Below, piece after piece: positions 43,362 through 47,450 of a stretch of 47,450 nt of DNA (position 1 is its first letter; each line of letters starts with the position of its first letter). The translations under genes and the position numbers were made by a program. Source of the DNA: RBG-16-66-20 sp049651845 (GTDB taxonomy: Bacteria > Pseudomonadota > Gammaproteobacteria > Burkholderiales > SG8-39); the NCBI GenBank assembly GCA_049651845.1, contig JBASCW010000060.1, positions 1-47,450 of the forward strand, in the 5' to 3' direction. A model generated the notes under the pieces. That model was not told the DNA's origin, made no database searches, and saw only the letters and a program-made list of their open reading frames with translations.

Positions 43362-43718
43362 CTAGTAGCCCCAGCGCCCGCGGTAGGGCCAGGGGCCCCA
43401 GCCGTAGTAGCGGCCGTAACCCCAGCCCGGGCCGTACCAGTAGAGGCTGCGCTCGCGCCAGCGGATCTCCTCGATCTGCGCGAGCTGCAGGTAGTTGAGC
43501 ACTTCGTCCGGCACGCCCGCCTCGTGCAGCGCCACGTAGTCGGACGCGCGCAGCGCGAGCACGGTGTCGGTGCGCTTGAGCTCCTCGATGATCTGCTGCG
43601 GCGTCCTGCCTTCCTTCGCCAGCGCGACGATGTCCGCGCCCGTCAACGGCTGCGGTCGATCGACGGTTGCGCAGCCGCAGACGAGGGCGTAAATCAACAG
43701 AAAACTCAATCGAGTCAT
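43362..43718 (-). CDS. Small lipoprotein with an aromatic-glycine tail
   Basis: A 118-residue protein. The signal peptide ends in ALVCGC, with Cys15 or Cys17 as lipobox cysteine. A short helical domain (DIVALAKEGRTPQQIIEELK, then LRASDYVALHEAGVPDEVLN) resembles short repeats in stress lipoproteins. The last 25 residues are almost only Gly, Tyr, Trp, Arg and Pro (YWYGPGWGYGRYYGWGPWPY), a disordered, aromatic tail. Function unknown; an envelope-anchored partner of peptidoglycan or LPS is imaginable. It ends eight bases before the PfpI gene. Confidence 0.82.
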   Translation of the reverse strand: MTRLSFLLIYALVCGCATVDRPQPLTGADIVALAKEGRTPQQIIEELKRTDTVLALRASDYVALHEAGVPDEVLNYLQLAQIEEIRWRERSLYWYGPGWGYGRYYGWGPWPYRGRWGY

Positions 43719-43740
43719 GGTCCTATGCTACTCTTTGCCG

Positions 43741-44826
43741 ATGTCCGGCAACAGCTTCGGCACGCTCTACTGCGTCACCTCGTTCGGCGAATCGCACGGC
43801 CCGGCCTACGGCGGCGTAGTGGACGGCTGCCCGCCCGGCCTGGCGCTTGCGAACGAGGACCTGCAGAAGGAGCTCGACCGCCGCAAGCCCGGCACGTCGC
43901 GCCACGTCACGCAGCGGCGCGAGACCGACACGGTCGAGATCCTTTCGGGCGTGTACGAGGGCAAAACCACCGGCACGGCGATCGGCTTCCTGATCCGCAA
44001 CGAGGACCAGCGCTCCAAGGACTACAGCGCGATCGCGGAGAAATTCCGCCCGGGGCACGCCGACTACACCTATTTCCAGAAATACGGCGTCCGCGACGCG
44101 CGCGGCGGCGGCCGCGCCTCGGCGCGCGAGACCGTGATCCGCGTGGCCGCGGGCGCGATCGCGAAGAAATGGCTGCGCGAGCGCTATGGCGTGGTGATCA
44201 GAGGGTATTTGGCGCAATTGGGTCCGCACAAGATTGTTTTTGAATCCTGGGATGCGGTGAATGGAAATTCGTTCTTTTCTCCGAATGCTTCGAAAGTGAA
44301 AGACCTTGAACAGTTCATGGACGCGCTGCGCGAGAGCGGCGACTCGGTCGGCGCGCGCGTGAACGTGGTAGCGCAGAAGGTTCCGGTGGGCTGGGGCGAG
44401 CCGGTGTACGGGCGGCTGGATGCCGACATCGCCGCGGCGATGATGTCGATCAACGCTGTGAAGGGCGTGGAGATCGGCGCTGGCTTCGCGGTGATCGAGC
44501 AGAAGGGCAGCGAGCACGGCGACGAGATGACGCCGCAGGGCTTCGCCGGCAACAACAACGGCGGTGTGCTGGGCGGCATCTCGACCGGGCAGGACGTCAC
44601 GGTGTCGATCGCGCTCAAGCCCACGTCGAGCATACGGTTGCCCCGGCGCAGCATCACGACCAAGGGCGAGGCAACCACGGTGACGACGACGGGCCGCCAC
44701 GACCCCTGCGTGGGCATCCGCGCCACCCCCATTGCCGAGGCAATGCTCGCGTGCGTGCTCATGGACCACGCGCTGCGCCACCGGGGCCAATGCGCGGACA
44801 TCGTGCCACCCGTGAAGTTCCGCTAG
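43741..44826 (+). CDS. aroC: Chorismate synthase
   Basis: Last shikimate-pathway step: converts EPSP to chorismate with reduced FMN. The 361-residue length is usual. Signatures: SFGESHGPAYGGVVDGCPPG at the start, RPGHADYTYFQKYG, DARGGGRASARETVIRVAAG, and GRHDPCVGIRATPIAEAM near the end. The ATG at 43741 is chosen over an in-frame start 24 bp upstream because the family begins MSGN(S/T)FG. It is divergent from the lipoprotein gene. Confidence 0.97.
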   Translation: MSGNSFGTLYCVTSFGESHGPAYGGVVDGCPPGLALANEDLQKELDRRKPGTSRHVTQRRETDTVEILSGVYEGKTTGTAIGFLIRNEDQRSKDYSAIAEKFRPGHADYTYFQKYGVRDARGGGRASARETVIRVAAGAIAKKWLRERYGVVIRGYLAQLGPHKIVFESWDAVNGNSFFSPNASKVKDLEQFMDALRESGDSVGARVNVVAQKVPVGWGEPVYGRLDADIAAAMMSINAVKGVEIGAGFAVIEQKGSEHGDEMTPQGFAGNNNGGVLGGISTGQDVTVSIALKPTSSIRLPRRSITTKGEATTVTTTGRHDPCVGIRATPIAEAMLACVLMDHALRHRGQCADIVPPVKFR

Positions 44827-44843
44827 GGACCTGCTAGGAAAAG

Positions 44844-44885
44844 CCCCCGATATCCATTAAAGTGGGGGTCCAAAACCTCCCCCAC
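44844..44885 (+). promoter_or_regulatory. hfq leader with alternative hairpins
   Basis: GTGGGGG (44862-44868) can pair either with CCCCCAC (44879-44885; 7 bp, 10-base loop) or, in part, with CCCCC at 44844-44848. The first stem ends directly before the GAGAGGTAGG ribosome binding site (44886-44895) of hfq, so the two folds could differ in access to it. Hfq controls its own mRNA in other bacteria; that it does so here is inference. Confidence 0.4.
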
Positions 44886-44898
44886 GAGAGGTAGGACA

Positions 44899-45132
44899 AT
44901 GAGCAACAAGGGGCAGCTCCTACAAGACCCGTTCCTGAACACGCTCCGCAAGGAGCATGTCCCCGTCTCGATCTACCTGGTGAACGGCATCAAGCTGCAG
45001 GGCCAGATCGAGTCCTTCGACCAGTACGTCGTCCTGCTCAAGAATTCGGTCACGCAGATGGTCTACAAGCACGCGATCTCCACCGTCGTGCCCTCGCGCC
45101 CGGTCAACCTGACCGCCGAGCCGGGCGCCTAG
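44899..45132 (+). CDS. hfq: RNA chaperone Hfq
   Basis: A 77-residue Sm-like hexamer-forming protein that pairs small RNAs with mRNAs. The Sm1 motif is HVPVSIYLVNGIKLQGQIES with FDQYVVLLKN, the Sm2 motif QMVYKHAISTVVPSR. The N-terminus MSNKGQLLQDPFLNTLRKE contains the proximal-face Gln8 and Asp9-type residues. The C-terminal tail is short, normal for betaproteobacteria. hflX follows nine bases after the stop. Confidence 0.98.
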   Translation: MSNKGQLLQDPFLNTLRKEHVPVSIYLVNGIKLQGQIESFDQYVVLLKNSVTQMVYKHAISTVVPSRPVNLTAEPGA

Positions 45133-45141
45133 CACCTCCGT

Positions 45142-46308
45142 TTGCTCGACGAACCCGCCGTAACAGCGCGCAAGGCTGCCGATGCAGCCGCTGCGGTGCT
45201 GGTGTGCCTGGACTTCGGCGACGACGGCTACGAGGACGACGTCGCCGAGATCGTGCGCCTCGCCGAGAGCGCGGGCGCGCGCCGCAGCCGCGTGCTGCGC
45301 GGCCGGCGCCAGCGGCCCGACCCCAGGTTCTACGCCGGCAGCGGCAAGGTCGAGGAGATCCGCGAGGCCGCCGACGCACTCGACGCCGCGACGGTGGTCT
45401 TCAACCACGACCTGTCGCCGGCGCAGCAGCGCAACCTCGAGAAGGCGCTCGAACGCACGGTGCTCGACCGCACCGAGCTGATCCTCACCATCTTCGCGCA
45501 GCGCGCGAAGACCGCCGAGGGCAAGCTGCAGGTCGAGCTCGCCCAGCTCGAGCGCCTGTCTACGCGCCTGGTGCGCGGCTGGACCCACCTGGAGCGCCAG
45601 CGCGGCGGCCTCGGCAAGACCGGCGGCCCCGGCGAGAAGCAGATCGAGCTCGACCGGCGCTACATCGCCAAGCGCGTCGGCGTGCTCAAGGACAAGCTCG
45701 GCGATCTGCAGAAGCAGCGCACGGTCCGGCGCCACGCGCGCACGCGCCGGGACGTGTTCTCGGTCTCGCTGGTGGGCTACACCAATGCCGGCAAGTCGAC
45801 GCTGTTCAACGCGCTGACCAACCCGAGCGCGGGCGCGTACGTCGCCGACAAGCTGTTCGCCACGCTCGACACCACTACGCGCAGGGTGTGGATCGACGGC
45901 GCGGGCAAGGTCGTGATCTCCGACACCGTGGGCTTCATCCGCAACCTGCCGCACGGCCTGGTGGCCGCGTTCCGGGCCACGCTCGAGGAGACGGTGCGCG
46001 CCGACCTGCTGCTGCACGTGGTGGACAGCGCTTCGCCGGCTCGCGCGCGCGAGGCCGAGGACGTCAACAAGGTGCTGGCCGAGATCCACGCCGAGGCCAT
46101 CCCGCAGATCGCGGTCTGGAACAAAGCGGACGTTTCCGGTCTCGCGCCGGCCGTGGAACGCGATGAATATGGTAGGATTTCGCGCGTTTTCGTGAGCGCA
46201 ACAACCGGTGCAGGACTCGCCGGCCTGCGCGGCGCGATCGCCGAGGCCGCGCAGCGGAGAGAGCTGGCCGGCCGGCCCTACAATCCCTCTCCACAACCGA
46301 GCCTCTAG
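45142..46308 (+). CDS. hflX: GTPase HflX
   Basis: A ribosome-associated GTPase that splits stalled or heat-damaged 70S ribosomes. The 388-residue protein has the N-terminal nucleotide-binding HflX domain with PDPRFYAGSGKVEEI and NHDLSPAQQRNLEKAL, a coiled coil with GGLGKTGGPGEKQIELDRRY and the G domain: GYTNAGKST (212-220), DTVGFIRNLP (G3) and NKADVSG (G4). The start is TTG at 45142, close to hfq. It lies in the hfq-hflX-hflK order. Confidence 0.96.
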   Translation: MLDEPAVTARKAADAAAAVLVCLDFGDDGYEDDVAEIVRLAESAGARRSRVLRGRRQRPDPRFYAGSGKVEEIREAADALDAATVVFNHDLSPAQQRNLEKALERTVLDRTELILTIFAQRAKTAEGKLQVELAQLERLSTRLVRGWTHLERQRGGLGKTGGPGEKQIELDRRYIAKRVGVLKDKLGDLQKQRTVRRHARTRRDVFSVSLVGYTNAGKSTLFNALTNPSAGAYVADKLFATLDTTTRRVWIDGAGKVVISDTVGFIRNLPHGLVAAFRATLEETVRADLLLHVVDSASPARAREAEDVNKVLAEIHAEAIPQIAVWNKADVSGLAPAVERDEYGRISRVFVSATTGAGLAGLRGAIAEAAQRRELAGRPYNPSPQPSL

Positions 46309-46322
46309 AAAGCAAGCAAGTC

Positions 46323-47450
46323 ATGTCGCTGAACGACCCGAACTGGGGCCGCGGGGGCGGAAACCGCGGCCCGGGCGGCGGCAATCAGGGGCCGCCCGAC
46401 CTCGATGAGCTCTGGCGCAACTTCAACCGCAAGCTGAACGAAATGTTCAGCCGCCGCCGGCCCGGCGGCGAGCCGCCGGCGCGCGGTACCGGACCGTCCA
46501 ACGCGCGCATCGGCGGCGGCGCGGGCCTGATCGCCGCGATCGTGCTCGCGGTGTGGCTGGCGAGCGGCTTCTACATCGTGGTCGAGGGCCAGCGCGGCGT
46601 GGTGCTCACCTTCGGCCAGTTCTCCGCCGAGACCGGCTCCGGCCTGCGCTGGCGCATGCCCTGGCCGATCCAGTCGCACGAGCTCGTCAACCTCGCCCAG
46701 GTGCGCACGCTCGAGATCGGCTACCGCAACAACGTCAAGACGCGCGTGCTCAAGGAATCGCTGATGCTCACCGACGACGAGAACATCGTCGACCTGCAGT
46801 TCGCGGTGCAGTACCTGGTGCGCGACGCCAGGGACTTCCTGTTCACCAACCGCAAGCCCGAGGATACCGCGATGCAGGCGGCCGAGACCGCGATGCGCGA
46901 GATCATCGGCAAGAGCCGCATGGACCAGATCCTCTACGAGGGCCGCGAGGCGATCCAGATCGCCGCGCAGCAGCTCATGCAGCAGATCCTCGACCGCTAC
47001 AAGACCGGCATCAGCGTGAGCCGCATCACGATCCAGAGCGCGCAGCCGCCCGAGCAGGTGCAGGCCGCGTTCGACGACGCGGTCAAGGCCGGCCAGGACC
47101 GCGAGCGGCAGAAGAACGAGGGCCAGGCCTACGCCAACGACGTGGTACCGAAGGCGAGCGGCGCGGCCTCGCGCCTGATGCAGGAGGCCGACGGCTACCG
47201 CCAGCGCGTGATCGCCACCGCCGAGGGCGACGCGACGCGCTTCAAGCAGGTGCTCACCGAGTATTCCAAGGCGCCCGGGGTGACGCGCGAGCGTATCTAC
47301 ATCGACACGCTGTCGCAGATCTACAGCTCGACCTCCAAGGTCATGCTCGACTACAAGGGCAGCGGCAACCTGCTGTACCTGCCGCTCGACAAGCTAATGC
47401 AGGGCGCCGCCGCGGGCGCTACGGTGGCGCCGCAGACCGCGGCCCCCGAC
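46323..47450 (+). CDS. hflK: HflK, membrane protease modulator (3' end cut)
   Basis: The N-terminal 376 codons are visible; the gene runs off the right edge. After the Gly-rich start (NWGRGGGNRGPGGGNQGPPD), one membrane helix (IGGGAGLIAAIVLAVWLASGF, trimmed to the segment about 63-83) leads to the band-7/SPFH domain: YIVVEGQRGVVLTFGQFSAE, RVLKESLMLTDDENIVDLQF and ETAMREIIGKSRMDQIL. HflK and HflC form a complex around FtsH in the inner membrane. hflC is expected right outside. ATG at 46323 follows hflX by 14 bp. Confidence 0.95.
   Translation, partial: MSLNDPNWGRGGGNRGPGGGNQGPPDLDELWRNFNRKLNEMFSRRRPGGEPPARGTGPSNARIGGGAGLIAAIVLAVWLASGFYIVVEGQRGVVLTFGQFSAETGSGLRWRMPWPIQSHELVNLAQVRTLEIGYRNNVKTRVLKESLMLTDDENIVDLQFAVQYLVRDARDFLFTNRKPEDTAMQAAETAMREIIGKSRMDQILYEGREAIQIAAQQLMQQILDRYKTGISVSRITIQSAQPPEQVQAAFDDAVKAGQDRERQKNEGQAYANDVVPKASGAASRLMQEADGYRQRVIATAEGDATRFKQVLTEYSKAPGVTRERIYIDTLSQIYSSTSKVMLDYKGSGNLLYLPLDKLMQGAAAGATVAPQTAAPD

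Overview
The window is high-GC DNA that reads as a chromosome segment of a betaproteobacterium, most likely Burkholderiales or a close uncultured relative. The evidence is gene order. The blocks pepA-holC-valS facing lptF-lptG, sigma factor-DUF3619-DUF3106-RDD facing ilvB-ilvH-ilvC-psd-pssA, and hfq-hflX-hflK are all typical of that class, and there are two Bug-type (TctC-like) periplasmic binding proteins. No tRNA or rRNA gene, CRISPR array or replication origin was seen.

Layout. 1-2.7 kb: a gene start at the left edge with a strong dyad upstream, a glutathione S-transferase, a Bug receptor and an IS3-like transposase scrap. 2.7-12 kb: housekeeping genes on both strands: valS, a small polar protein, holC, pepA, lptF, lptG, RDD, DUF3106, DUF3619 and an ECF-like sigma factor. 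12.1-16.8 kb: branched-chain amino-acid genes ilvB, ilvH and ilvC, then the phosphatidylethanolamine genes psd and pssA. 16.9-22.1 kb: a compact polyamine block (speA, carboxy(nor)spermidine dehydrogenase, carboxy(nor)spermidine decarboxylase, speB). Together these can make putrescine from arginine and then spermidine without an S-adenosylmethionine aminopropyl donor. 22.1-23.8 kb: a leucine-rich 29-codon ORF directly upstream of leuA that looks like a leader peptide. 23.8-32 kb: small envelope proteins, a GFA-type zinc protein, WrbA, pyrF with a nucleoside transporter, a membrane-anchored Ser/Thr kinase beside a MoxR ATPase, and an HDAC-family deacetylase.

32.0-35.7 kb is the accessory part. 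It holds an ABC-permease remnant and then four small cassettes, three of unknown function and one hotdog thioesterase, each followed by a recognisable integron attC site. No integrase is visible, so this is a cluster of attC sites lacking an integrase (CALIN). It is bounded on the right by an IS1380-type transposase remnant and an unfamiliar 115-residue gene.

35.7-43.7 kb: a scavenging neighbourhood with a ComA-like phosphosulfolactate synthase homologue, two sulfatases, a second orphan Bug receptor, a DinB-fold protein, a CBS protein, a Tat-exported amidohydrolase, a DJ-1/PfpI protein and a small lipoprotein. 43.7 kb to the end: core genes aroC, hfq (with a structured leader), hflX and the 5' part of hflK, cut by the window edge.

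The most unusual items are the attC cassette cluster, the leucine-rich ORF before leuA, the complete polyamine block inserted between pssA and leuA, and two genes whose best starts are CTG codons.
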